Source: Aphanocapsa sp. GSE-SYN-MK-11-07L
GTDB taxonomy: Bacteria > Cyanobacteriota > Cyanobacteriia > Thermosynechococcales > Thermosynechococcaceae
Reading direction: 5' to 3'
NCBI GenBank assembly: GCA_019359715.1
Contig: JAHHGS010000092.1
Location: 1-50,771 of the forward strand
DNA length: 50,771 bases
The translations under genes were made by a program, and so were the position numbers. Below are positions 1-7,702 of the stretch, piece after piece (within the stretch, counting starts at the first letter, position 1; every line of letters begins with the position of its first letter). The notes under the pieces were generated by a model, which did not search any database, was not told where the DNA came from, and worked only from the letters and a program-made list of their open reading frames with translations.

Positions 1-106
1 TGTCAAGGCTTGGAACAGACGCAGAAATCGACAAAAGAACCTGATTGACTGGAGCTTTACTCGTCAAGATGCAGACCAAAAACTGGGCAGACATTATGTT
101 GCATAA
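1..106 (+). mobile_element. IS630-type transposase, C-terminal fragment cut by the window edge
   Basis: An open frame enters from base 2 and stops with TAA at 104-106. The last 34 residues include WNRRRNRQKN, then DWSFTRQDADQKLGRHY. This matches my memory of the C-terminal tail of IS630-family DDE transposases in cyanobacteria, where a tryptophan-containing WxFTxxDAxxKL stretch closes the protein. The catalytic domain lies outside the window, so intactness cannot be judged. No terminal inverted repeat is obvious in the next 200 bases, which instead hold another gene remnant. The family call rests on a short tail only. Confidence 0.6.
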
Positions 107-119
107 TTAATTACTCGCT

Positions 120-254
120 CTACTAGTCAACATCAGCCTCAGCACCCACGATGCCGGCGGACTGACCCAAATCGATTTTGACCTCGCCCGCCAAATCGCT
201 GCCCTCAGCAATATCCCATGCCAATCCAAATCAGGAGTTATTCCAAAGATGTAA
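120..254 (+). pseudogene. Remnant resembling the C-terminus of 4a-hydroxytetrahydrobiopterin dehydratase
   Basis: The frame from 120 to the TAA at 252-254 reads LVNISLSTHDAGGLTQIDFD followed by LARQIAALSN. In pterin-4a-carbinolamine dehydratases (PhhB/DCoH family) the C-terminal strand and helix carry a very similar THDAGGxTxxDxxLAxxI motif. The catalytic histidine region upstream is missing, because this stretch follows the transposase stop directly. About 45 residues are left and the tail after ALSN is probably not native. It looks like a gene truncated by the insertion at the left edge. The family is recognised from one motif only. Confidence 0.55.
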
Positions 255-297
255 AGCTTTTATGTCCGCAAATCGTTCATAAACGGGTTTAAAAATC

Positions 298-489
298 ATG
301 ACTGCATTGGCTGAAGAGATTCTCAATACTTTTGATCAGTTGCCTGATACAGAACAACTTGAGATTGCGGTACAAATTTTAAGGCGGCTCGTCCATTTTG
401 ACTTTCCTCCCTTGACAGATGAAGACTTGACCTTTAATGCTGAAGAGCTATTCTTAGCGCTAGAGCAAGAAGAAGCGGATGATCAGTAG
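298..489 (+). CDS. Small antitoxin-like protein upstream of a broken mazF
   Basis: A 63-residue acidic protein, predicted mostly helical, with a strongly negative C-terminal half (EELFLALEQEEADD). I do not recognise a named family. Size, acidity and position fit the antitoxin of a type II pair: its last codons overlap, in another frame, the ATG at 479 of a MazF-like reading frame that begins with the typical PERGEV. That toxin frame is internally deleted, so this antitoxin is now probably an orphan. The ATG at 298 has no strong Shine-Dalgarno sequence upstream. Function is inferred from context only. Confidence 0.55.
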   Translation: MTALAEEILNTFDQLPDTEQLEIAVQILRRLVHFDFPPLTDEDLTFNAEELFLALEQEEADDQ

Positions 490-618
490 TCCTGAGCGGG
501 GCGAAGTCAGCTATTGCGGAAACTGGGCAAATTAGACTCAGAACAATTAGCACAAGTGGAAGATACTTTGCTGTTCTGGCTAGGGTTTGGGGATATAGAT
601 TCTAGTGAAGAGGCTTAG
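479..618 (+). pseudogene. Internally deleted MazF/PemK-type toxin gene
   Basis: ATG at 479 starts MISSPERGEV, the usual beginning of a MazF endoribonuclease. After codon 10 the frame runs into unrelated residues and stops at 533-535. From 511 a shifted frame reads LLRKLGKLDSEQLAQVEDTL then LFWLGFGD up to TAG at 616-618, which is the usual C-terminal helix of cyanobacterial MazF proteins. Full-length members are around 110 residues, so roughly 70 codons of the core are missing and the two ends are joined out of frame. The product cannot be an active RNase. It overlaps the antitoxin gene by 11 bases, the normal layout of such pairs. Confidence 0.75.
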
Positions 619-639
619 CATATCAAACGGTGAGTGCCG

Positions 640-1324
640 ATGAATTTGTATACAACCTTGATGCAGACTCAGCGGCAAAGAGTTAGCGATGGTGCTGTTA
701 TGCCAATTTTGACGGGTTGCGAGTTAGCTCCGCGCAAGCTAGTGATTGTTTGGCCGCAATTGGGAGATTTCGATAGCCTTGAATATGCTTGGTGGCTGCA
801 ACGAGAGGGCAAAAAGCTGCGAGATCAGGGGCTGGCGATGCGGGCGATTGGAATTGGCGATCGCGCTTCTGGGCAGAAGTTTTGTGACTACACTGGTTTC
901 CCGCCTGAATGTTTATTTGTTGACCCAACGGCTGAATTGCACCGAGCATTGGATCTTTATCCTGGACTATCGTTCAAGCTGCCGAAATTTTCGGCGGGGC
1001 AAAATGCCTGGCTGAATTTGATCCTAATGTGTGCTGGGATTGACAGTCCAGGCTCGCCCTTTGCCACCCTTCAAGGGATTATTTTTTAAGCTGGCGGGCG
1101 GAGCGGGGTTCCAGCGACCGTTTGAGTTGGCTACGCTACGACTGCGCAATATGGCTGAAGTTCTCAGCCATTGGAAAACCTATGTGCCAGATTCAACTTA
1201 CTTGACTCAGCGCGGGGCAACCTTTCTATTTGATGCCGAGGGGAAACTGCTCTACGAATACCGCGATCGCGGCATCCTTGGTTATGCCCCCGATATGAGC
1301 TACCCGCTTGCTTTTTTAACTTAA
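640..1324 (+). pseudogene. AhpC/TSA-type (peroxiredoxin-like) gene with an out-of-frame deletion
   Basis: The first frame (ATG at 640; GTG at 634 also possible) encodes about 140 residues of a thioredoxin-fold peroxiredoxin-like protein, with VIVWPQLGDFDSLEYAWWL and ALDLYPGLSFKLP, up to about 1052. The rest of the protein continues in a different frame from about 1051 to the TAA near 1322, with RPLPPFKGLFFKLAGG, FELATLRLRNMAEVL and RGILGYAPDMS. From memory of the family, a segment of some 25-30 residues normally lies between the two parts and is absent here. This is therefore a deletion plus a frameshift, not a one-base error. The gene is probably dead. No classical peroxidatic CxxC is visible in the surviving N-terminal half. 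Confidence 0.7.
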
Positions 1325-1770
1325 CTGGAAGTCGGGGTTGAGCAGCTTGCACAATCTATTTCTTGGCTCGACTTTGGGGCTGGCGCTGGCGCATAGACTG
1401 ACTGGTAAAGTTGAGGATATTGCCCAAACAACTGGTAGCGATGGTCGCGCACTTGCGCGTAGGTGCGATCGCCCAGCCACTTTAAGCCTGGCAAAGCTCG
1501 ATAAGCGGCAATTAAAGGGGCCCCGGCTGGCAGCAAAGTGGCAATTTTCTCAGCAGCAGCACTGCCCTGCCAGCGCTGCTCTGGGGCATCACTTTCGAGC
1601 ACAATCATGCCTGCCTCACAGTCTTGGGGCGTAATCTGCCATTGGGCCAGCGTCTCTGTATCCTGCATCGGCACGTAGCGGAACAGTTGTCCTTGCTCCA
1701 AGCGCTCTAGCACTTGCACTAGGGAAACGCAAAGATTACAGCGACCGTCATAAACAATGGTGTGGCCCAT
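1321..1770 (-). CDS. DCC-family thiol-disulfide oxidoreductase-like protein (DUF393)
   Basis: The start at 1770 gives MGHTIVYDGRCNLCVSLVQV, the signature of the DUF393/DCC family (YDGxCxxC near the N-terminus, a putative redox-active CxxC in a thioredoxin-like fold). The frame is open further upstream, but those residues do not resemble the family, so the ATG at 1770 was chosen. The protein is about 149 residues, soluble, with a C-terminal region CASCSTPTSS that carries two more cysteines. The 3' end overlaps the end of the broken peroxiredoxin-like gene by 4 bases (convergent). The physiological substrate is unknown for most family members. Confidence 0.75.
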   Translation of the reverse strand: MGHTIVYDGRCNLCVSLVQVLERLEQGQLFRYVPMQDTETLAQWQITPQDCEAGMIVLESDAPEQRWQGSAAAEKIATLLPAGAPLIAAYRALPGLKWLGDRTYAQVRDHRYQLFGQYPQLYQSVYAPAPAPKSSQEIDCASCSTPTSS

Positions 1771-1957
1771 AGAGCAACTTTTAGCCAGCGATAAAAACAT
1801 CAAGATATGTACCATTGTAAAGTTAATTAAAATGGTGAGAGTCTTAAGTTTGCAATTAGTTTGAACAGTGCAGGCTAACCTGACGCGATTCAAGCCCAAG
1901 GGTTAGAACCCTCTGGAAGATTTGCACACAGACAGTGGTTTAGAAGAGGGAGGGACT

Positions 1958-2239
1958 ATGGCAGTAGAAACAATTGAGCAGCGATCGACGGTGCGTAAAC
2001 TGGCTCCTCGCTACAATGTGTTGCTGCATAATGACGACTTCAATTCAATGGAATATGTGGTTGAGGTGCTGTTGAAAACAGTTCCTAACCTGACGCAGCC
2101 CCAAGCCGTAGACATCATGATGGAAGCCCACGCCAACGGGAAGGCTTTGGTGATTACCTGCGCCCTAGAACATGCTGAATTTTACTGCGAATCCCTCAAG
2201 CTGCACGGTTTGACGAGTACAATTGAGCCTGCTGAATAA
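1958..2239 (+). CDS. clpS: ATP-dependent Clp protease adaptor ClpS
   Basis: ClpS binds the N-terminal domain of ClpC/ClpA and delivers N-degron substrates to the Clp protease in the cytosol. The protein contains YNVLLHNDDFNSMEYVVEVL, the hallmark motif whose NDD residues form the N-degron pocket, and ends with CALEHAEFYCESLKLHGL, matching the C-terminal strand and helix. The start at 1958 is preceded by the good ribosome-binding sequence GAGGGAGGG. Length is about 93 residues, normal for the family. Cyanobacteria often carry two ClpS paralogues; which one this is cannot be told from sequence alone. It is followed 15 bases later by a CPBP protease gene, probably co-transcribed. Confidence 0.93.
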   Translation: MAVETIEQRSTVRKLAPRYNVLLHNDDFNSMEYVVEVLLKTVPNLTQPQAVDIMMEAHANGKALVITCALEHAEFYCESLKLHGLTSTIEPAE

Positions 2240-2254
2240 TCCAGTCGGTGCTGA

Positions 2255-3106
2255 TTGAAGTTCAACCTGCCAAAAATAAATTTTTCCAGCCTTGCTCAGT
2301 TGCCTTTCCTACTGCGGATAGGTTGCTTTGTTGTGGCACTGGTCGCGGTGTGGCTGCCCTTAGCAGGGCCAATTTATCTCATTTGGGGCACTGGCAACAC
2401 CGTTAGCATCATTACGATGCTGCTGCTGTACAGCGAATTTGTTTGGCTGCTGCGACTTTGGGGTCAACAGCTCTATCGGCAAGCCCACTCCTTGCGCTTC
2501 TATGGTTTAGCCTGGAGTGCTCGCTTCCGGCAAGAACTGCTGGCGGGTTTGGCGGTCGGATTTTTGACCCTAATGTTGATGTTCATTTTAGAAGGCGGCT
2601 TGGGTTGGTTAACTTGGCAACCCCCCAATCCCAAGTTCAACTTAGGCGTTGTGGTTGTCGAAGGGTTGGCGATTACGCTCGGAGTCAGCTTCGCAGAAGA
2701 ACTGCTGTTTCGAGGCTGGTTGCTCCAAGAGCTAGAACGCGATTATTCGCTGTCGATCGCGCTCTGGGCAAACAGCTTGTTGTTTGCACTCTTGCATTTT
2801 ATTCGACCCTTAGAGGCCATTATTGCCACTTGGACTCAGTTTTTTGGGCTCTCGATCATGGGGGTGAGTTTGGTCTGGGGCAGGCGGCTGTGCCAAGGGC
2901 GGCTAAGCTTTGCGATCGGGCTGCATTGGGGCTTAATTTGGAGCTACTACATCATCAATGTGCCAGATTTAGTGAAGTATTCTGGGCAAGTTCCAGCCTG
3001 GGTGACCGGCATTGGCAATAATCCCCTAGCTGGGCTGATTGGGCTGGCTTTTCTCTCCAGCATTGCGATCGCAATTAGACTTCAAATGCCTCGTTTAAGA
3101 AACTGA
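2255..3106 (+). CDS. CPBP-family intramembrane metalloprotease (Abi/CAAX-protease-like)
   Basis: A 283-residue polytopic membrane protein with hydrophobic stretches around residues 15-40, 48-66, 95-118, 138-150, 165-180 and near the C-terminus. The CPBP motifs are present: EELLFRGWL with E148, E149 and R153, then LLHFIRP, then GLHWGLIWSYY. These conserved Glu and His residues coordinate the catalytic metal in CAAX proteases such as Rce1. The start is a TTG at 2255, 15 bases after clpS, and no better start lies nearby, so the N-terminus is uncertain. The substrate of this cyanobacterial member is unknown. Confidence 0.82.
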   Translation: MKFNLPKINFSSLAQLPFLLRIGCFVVALVAVWLPLAGPIYLIWGTGNTVSIITMLLLYSEFVWLLRLWGQQLYRQAHSLRFYGLAWSARFRQELLAGLAVGFLTLMLMFILEGGLGWLTWQPPNPKFNLGVVVVEGLAITLGVSFAEELLFRGWLLQELERDYSLSIALWANSLLFALLHFIRPLEAIIATWTQFFGLSIMGVSLVWGRRLCQGRLSFAIGLHWGLIWSYYIINVPDLVKYSGQVPAWVTGIGNNPLAGLIGLAFLSSIAIAIRLQMPRLRN

Positions 3107-3132
3107 GTCTAAGAAATTGATCCCATACTTTA

Positions 3133-3447
3133 CTAGTGAGCGAGCTTTAAGCCAGCCACACCAGCGATAATCAGTCCGATCGATACCAGTTTCAAAAATG
3201 TGACTGGCTCTCGAAACCAGAGCATTCCAATCGCCGCAATCAAAGCAGTTCCGACCCCAGACCAAATCGCATAGGCAATACTGACATCTAGTTTTTTCAG
3301 GGTTAGGGTCAAAAATGTCAGGCTTGCTCCGTAAAATACCGCCATCCCGATTGAAGGCCAAACCTGACTAAATCCTTGGGATAGCTTCATGCAGGTTGTG
3401 CCTGCTACCTCAAACAAAATGGTTAATCCCAGGTAAAGCCACGGCAT
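3133..3447 (-). CDS. Small multidrug resistance (SMR) family transporter
   Basis: A 104-residue protein with four hydrophobic helices, the size of EmrE-type SMR proteins that work as dimers and exchange protons for cationic drugs, polyamines or guanidinium. E13 in TILFEVAGTTCMKLSQGF occupies the position of the essential membrane glutamate of EmrE (E14). The segment AYAIWSGVGTALIAAIGMLWF is the classic third-helix signature. The ATG at 3447 follows the TAA of the upstream pentapeptide gene without any spacer (TAAATG), so translation is probably coupled. Substrate is not predictable from sequence. Confidence 0.88.
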   Translation of the reverse strand: MPWLYLGLTILFEVAGTTCMKLSQGFSQVWPSIGMAVFYGASLTFLTLTLKKLDVSIAYAIWSGVGTALIAAIGMLWFREPVTFLKLVSIGLIIAGVAGLKLAH

Positions 3448-4389
3448 TTAGGGGCTGACCTCACTGTTGAGGGTGCCATTCGGCATCACGGTTTCGTTCA
3501 GATCAACGCCAGTCAAGTCAACGCCAGTTAGGTTGGCTGCGGTCAGAATGGCCTCAATTAAATTTGCTCCCCGTAGGTAGGCCTCACTCAAATTAGCCCC
3601 AATCAGATTTGCGCCAGTCAGAATCGCCTCACTCAGATTGGTGCCTCGCAGGGTTGCTTTTGAAAGGTTCGCTCCTCTAAGATCTGCTCCAATCATATTG
3701 GCCTGGCTCAAATTTGCTTGGCGTAGGTTGGCTTCACTCAAGTTAACTTCCCGTAAATCAGCCGAATTTAAGAAAGCTCCGCGCAGATTAGCCCCAGCCA
3801 AGGTGGCGTAACGCAGGTTTGCTGCCTGTAAATCTGCTCCCATCAGGTTGACTCCCCGCATGTTGGCTTGCCCCAAGTCAGCCCCGCTCAAGCGAGTTTC
3901 AATCAGCCCAGCTCCCCGCAGGTAAGCGCCAGACAGGGTTGCCCCGCTTAAGTTGGCATGGCTCAACTCCGCGAGAGTTAAATCTGCCAGGGTCAGGTCA
4001 GCCTCCCGCAAAATGGCTTGCTCCATCTCCGTTGCGGTCAAATTGGTTTCCCGCAAATTTGCCCCTGTCAAATTGGTGTGGGTCAAGTCTGCTCCAGTCA
4101 GGTTTGCCTTCCGAAAATTAACCTTTCGCAGATCGGCGTAGACCAAAATTACTCCCCGCAAATCAGCGCCTTGCAAGTCGGCATGGCTAAGATTGGCTTC
4201 GGTTAAAGTGGCTCCCCGTAAATCAGCCCCCTGTAAGTTGGCACCGCTAAAGCCGGCCCCCGAGAGATTAGCCCCACTCAGGTTAATTTGCGCCAAGTCT
4301 GCATGGTTCAAATTGGCCTGATGCAAGATCGCACGATCAAAAGTGCGCTTGCCCCCTGCATATAGGCTCAGCAACTCATCAACTTGCAT
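3448..4389 (-). CDS. Pentapeptide-repeat protein, long
   Basis: Almost the whole protein, about 313 residues, is built of tandem A(D/N)LxX pentapeptides, e.g. ADLRGATLTEANLSHADLQG. Such repeats fold into a right-handed quadrilateral beta-helix. An N-terminal cap MQVDELLSLYAGGKRTFDRA precedes the repeats, as in many cyanobacterial members. The ATG at 4389 was chosen because it starts this cap; a GTG at 4413 is in frame and would add 8 residues. No membrane helix or enzyme domain is present. The stop codon abuts the ATG of the SMR transporter, suggesting a two-gene unit. Function is unknown. Confidence 0.85.
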   Translation of the reverse strand: MQVDELLSLYAGGKRTFDRAILHQANLNHADLAQINLSGANLSGAGFSGANLQGADLRGATLTEANLSHADLQGADLRGVILVYADLRKVNFRKANLTGADLTHTNLTGANLRETNLTATEMEQAILREADLTLADLTLAELSHANLSGATLSGAYLRGAGLIETRLSGADLGQANMRGVNLMGADLQAANLRYATLAGANLRGAFLNSADLREVNLSEANLRQANLSQANMIGADLRGANLSKATLRGTNLSEAILTGANLIGANLSEAYLRGANLIEAILTAANLTGVDLTGVDLNETVMPNGTLNSEVSP

Positions 4390-4541
4390 AAATTTCAGTG
4401 CCCCCGATGTCACCTGTTCGACTTGTTCGCATTAAACTTCTAGCGTCAATGTCTAGCTTTCATACAAGAGACATGATGCTCGATCGCCCACAGCCTATCT
4501 ACAAAGGTATTCTAAGCCGAGCGTTGCTGTCATCCTGGCCC

Positions 4542-4571
4542 AAAAAACCCTGACTTAGCCAGCCAGGGTTT
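4542..4571 (-). terminator. Rho-independent terminator downstream of chlP
   Basis: Read on the minus strand, an 8-bp perfect stem (AAACCCTG with CAGGGTTT, bases 4571-4564 and 4552-4545) is followed by an uninterrupted T tract that partly belongs to the stem. It sits 56 bases past the chlP stop and before the pentapeptide gene, so it would end the chlP transcript. Confidence 0.75.
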
Positions 4572-4626
4572 GAGAGTTTAAGCAATCGATTCAGAAAAGG
4601 GTGCAAATCAATGCTATGCCTGTCAC

Positions 4627-5850
4627 TTAGGGGGCTAAGGCATTTCCTCGCAGCAAACTAGCGATCGTTTTAGCTGTGATTTTGAGCTGCACCAAGGGGT
4701 TGGCTGGGACAACGGTTTTATAGAGGTAGCTGTCAAAGGTCAACTTTTGCACATCTATGTCAGAGCACATTTCGACGAAGGCTTCGCGGGTGGCATCAGA
4801 CCGATAGAAAACCGTTTGCAGCAGGTCTAGCACCTTGTAGGTGATGCCATACATTTTGTCCCAGCGCTTCAGGTAAACCTTCAGGTCGGCTTCAGTTGGA
4901 ATGCGTTGACCTTGCTCAGAGAATTCAACGATCGCCTCCGCGCACATCCGAGCCGACTTGGCGGCAAAGTAAATCCCTTCACCGGAGGATTTTGTCACCG
5001 TCCCGGCGGCATCGCCAACGAGGGCGACTCGACCGACAACCCGACGCGGGCGGGGATGTTCAGGAATCGGATGGGCTTCCACCCGGATAATTTTGCCGCC
5101 CCGCAGCCGCTCCGCTGCTCTGGCTCGGATACCAGCTTGCAACTGCTTGATTCTGGCTTGGTTGGGCTTCATGGTGCCGGTGCCCACCGCCACGTGGTCG
5201 TACTTGGGAAACACCCAAGCGTAAAAATCCGGCGAAACATCATCCCCCACATACATTTCGGCCAGGTCGTTGTAGTAGGCCATTTTGTCTTCTGGCAGCC
5301 GAATCCGCTCTTGGAAGGCGATCGCGTAGTTATAGTCGCCAGCGTCGATCGCCCTGGCGACTCGTGAGTTGGCACCATCGGCCCCAATCACTAGGTCGAC
5401 CTGCAAGGTTTTATTTTCCCCTTCTAGGCTGCCATTCGAGTGGTCGGCATAGTGCAGGGTGTAAGGAGCCGTGTCGCTATTGGGAATCTCTAGCTTGTGC
5501 AGGGTGCCATTGATCACTTTGGTGCCCAGCTTGGCCGCCCGATCGCGCATGAAGCCATCCAGCACTTCCCGGCGGCACATGCCAATGTATTCTTCCTCCT
5601 TGAGCGTACCGCCAATATTCACCTCAATGTTGGAGGGGGAGATCATTTTCATCTTCCGCACCCGCCGATCAATAATTTCCGGCGGCAGGTCAAACTCGCT
5701 CACCATGCAGAGCGGAATCGCTCCCCCGCAGGGCTTAATATTGTCTAACTTGCGCTCAATTAAATACGTTTCAATTCCAGCTTTGGCTAAAACCTCGGCA
5801 GCAGAAGAGCCGGCTGGCCCGCCACCTACAACAGCAACCCGTAATCCCAA
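4627..5850 (-). CDS. chlP: Geranylgeranyl reductase ChlP
   Basis: ChlP reduces geranylgeranyl (di)phosphate or geranylgeranyl-chlorophyll to the phytyl form with NADPH, supplying the chlorophyll and tocopherol side chain at the thylakoid membrane. The N-terminal FAD-binding Rossmann motif is VAVVGGGPAGSSAAE. Family motifs KPCGGAIPLC, RRVRKMKMISPSN and VGDAAGTVTKSSGEGI (second FAD motif) are present. The length of 407 residues is normal. The start is a TTG at 5850 with GGGAG just upstream; it aligns with the usual MxLRVAVVGG beginning, and no ATG is in place. A terminator follows the gene, and about 530 bases without a gene separate it from gltA. Confidence 0.95.
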   Translation of the reverse strand: MGLRVAVVGGGPAGSSAAEVLAKAGIETYLIERKLDNIKPCGGAIPLCMVSEFDLPPEIIDRRVRKMKMISPSNIEVNIGGTLKEEEYIGMCRREVLDGFMRDRAAKLGTKVINGTLHKLEIPNSDTAPYTLHYADHSNGSLEGENKTLQVDLVIGADGANSRVARAIDAGDYNYAIAFQERIRLPEDKMAYYNDLAEMYVGDDVSPDFYAWVFPKYDHVAVGTGTMKPNQARIKQLQAGIRARAAERLRGGKIIRVEAHPIPEHPRPRRVVGRVALVGDAAGTVTKSSGEGIYFAAKSARMCAEAIVEFSEQGQRIPTEADLKVYLKRWDKMYGITYKVLDLLQTVFYRSDATREAFVEMCSDIDVQKLTFDSYLYKTVVPANPLVQLKITAKTIASLLRGNALAP

Positions 5851-6380
5851 AGGTTTTCTCCCAAAAATGCTTGCGGCAATAATTTAAAGGTTTAGACTGA
5901 TGCATTGACAAGCCAGAAAGCGCTGCGGTGCTAAGGGCGAGGCATGTTTTCCCTGAGGGTAAACGTCCTGGCTACCTTAAACTTTGCACTTTGCCAACCT
6001 GACACGTTGCATTAGTCCTGGATCGGATGGTATCACGGACTTTTTTGTGGCAGAAGTAACTGTTTACAGTTGTGAAGAAAATGCAATAGACTTTTACATT
6101 CTAAGGGTTTCCCCGCTTGCCCAGTCAGCAGGATTGACAGTTCTAAAAATCCCCTCGTCTAGACGAGTGACTGGCAACAAAGCATACATTTGTGAGCCGC
6201 GTCTGTGGCTTAAGATAGCTACGGCGATCGCCCAGACCTGTTGATCCAGAGCCAGCAGCACTCCTAAACCCAATTCCTCCGTAGAGCAACTCAGCGGTTT
6301 CGCCTGTACAATCGTAGGCAAATAACCGACTGGTTTTGCCTCCTCCCCTTTTTTAATCCCTTGCACAATTAGGTTCAGCT
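5851..6380. other. 530-bp divergent intergenic region between chlP and gltA
   Basis: This region must hold the promoters of chlP (leftward) and gltA (rightward). Short open frames exist on both strands, but none has a recognisable protein or a convincing ribosome-binding site. TTTACAGTT near 6063 and TTTTACATT near 6092 recall half-sites of the high-light regulatory HLR1 element. They lie too far apart to form the usual direct repeat, so I do not call a site. I see no RNA gene. Confidence 0.5.
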
Positions 6381-7517
6381 ATGACAGTTTGCGAATACAG
6401 ACCTGGCTTAGAAGGAGTTCCTGCCACCCAGTCCAGCATTAGCTACGTTGATGGCTTGGCGGGCATTTTGGAATATCGCGGAATTCCGATTGAAAACTTG
6501 GCTGAGCAAAGCACATTCCTAGAAACAGCCTATTTGTTGATCTGGGGAGAGCTGCCGAAAGCCGCCGAACTGGCTGACTTTGAGCATGAAATTACCTATC
6601 ATCGCCGGGTTAAATATCGAATCCGCGACATGATGAAGTGTTTCCCCGATAGCGGCCACCCAATGGATGCGTTGCAGGCTTCGGCCGCGGCACTGGGGCT
6701 ATTCTACTCTCGGCGGGCCTTAGATGATCCAACCTATATTCGAGCGGCTGTGGTGCGGCTGTTGGCCAAAATTCCGACCATGGTGGCCGCGTTTCAACTG
6801 ATTCGGAAAGGCAATGACCCGGTGATGCCGGCCGATCGGCTCAGCTACGGGGCCAACTTCCTCTACATGCTGAACGAGCAAGAGCCAGACCCCTTTTCGG
6901 CCCGGATCTTTGATGTTTGCCTGATGCTGCACGCTGAGCATACGATTAATGCCTCAACCTTCTCGGCCAGGGTGACGGCTTCTACCTTGACTGACCCCTA
7001 CGCCGTTGTTGCTTCGGCGGTGGGCACGTTGGCGGGGCCGCTCCACGGCGGCGCCAGCGAAGACGTAATTGAGATGCTGGAGGAAATTGGCTCTGTGGCA
7101 AATGTGGCACCGTTCTTAGCGCAGAGGCTGACGCACAAGGGCAAAATTGCTGGGTTTGGACATCGAGTCTACAAAGTCAAAGACCCACGAGCGACGATTT
7201 TGCAAAAGCTAGCCGAGACGCTGTTTGAGAAGTTTGGCAGCGATTCTTACTACGATGTGGCAGTCGCCCTAGAACAGGCTGTGGCTCAAGAGCTTGGACA
7301 CAAGGGGATTTACCCAAACGTAGACTTTTATTCTGGGCTGGTCTATCGGCGGTTGGGGATTCCGACGGATTTGTTTACGCCAGTGTTTGCGATCGCCCGC
7401 GTGGCTGGCTGGCTAGCCCACTGGAAAGAACAGCTAGAAGCCAACCGGATTTATCGCCCAACTCAAATTTATGCCGGGTTGCACCAGGCCGCTTACATCC
7501 CAATTGGCGATCGCTGA
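6381..7517 (+). CDS. gltA: Citrate synthase
   Basis: Condenses oxaloacetate with acetyl-CoA, the entry step of the cyanobacterial TCA pathway that leads to 2-oxoglutarate. The catalytic signatures are all present: HAEHTINAST (H184/H187), GPLHGGASE (H222), GFGHRVYK (H261) and NVDFYSG (D315). The H222/H261/D315 set corresponds to His264, His305 and Asp362 of E. coli citrate synthase. The protein has 378 residues, the length of the short dimeric (type I-like) enzymes common in cyanobacteria. The ATG at 6381 starts MTVCEYRPGLEGVPA, which matches the usual N-terminus. icd, encoding the enzyme two steps later, lies about 35 kb away in the same window. Confidence 0.96.
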   Translation: MTVCEYRPGLEGVPATQSSISYVDGLAGILEYRGIPIENLAEQSTFLETAYLLIWGELPKAAELADFEHEITYHRRVKYRIRDMMKCFPDSGHPMDALQASAAALGLFYSRRALDDPTYIRAAVVRLLAKIPTMVAAFQLIRKGNDPVMPADRLSYGANFLYMLNEQEPDPFSARIFDVCLMLHAEHTINASTFSARVTASTLTDPYAVVASAVGTLAGPLHGGASEDVIEMLEEIGSVANVAPFLAQRLTHKGKIAGFGHRVYKVKDPRATILQKLAETLFEKFGSDSYYDVAVALEQAVAQELGHKGIYPNVDFYSGLVYRRLGIPTDLFTPVFAIARVAGWLAHWKEQLEANRIYRPTQIYAGLHQAAYIPIGDR

Positions 7518-7702
7518 GGTGAGGGTGTCACTTTTAAAACAACCGATAGGACAATCCATTAGTCTAACCCTTAAGGTTTGCCTTGGCTGGCTATGCAGAA
7601 TTTCAATCGTTAGCTTGCTCTTGCTTAAGCCAGAGTGACTATATACTAAAGACGGAATTCGTAGCCCAAAAGCTATGTTAGTTGTTGCGCGGTGATCTGG
7701 TA

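Noticed and set aside
3448-4389. CRISPR-like periodicity in the pentapeptide gene
   Set aside because: The 15-base periodicity is explained by the five-residue coding repeat.
6094-6366. A 90-residue minus-strand open frame upstream of gltA
   Set aside because: No domain, no ribosome-binding site, and it would lie in the promoter region of gltA.
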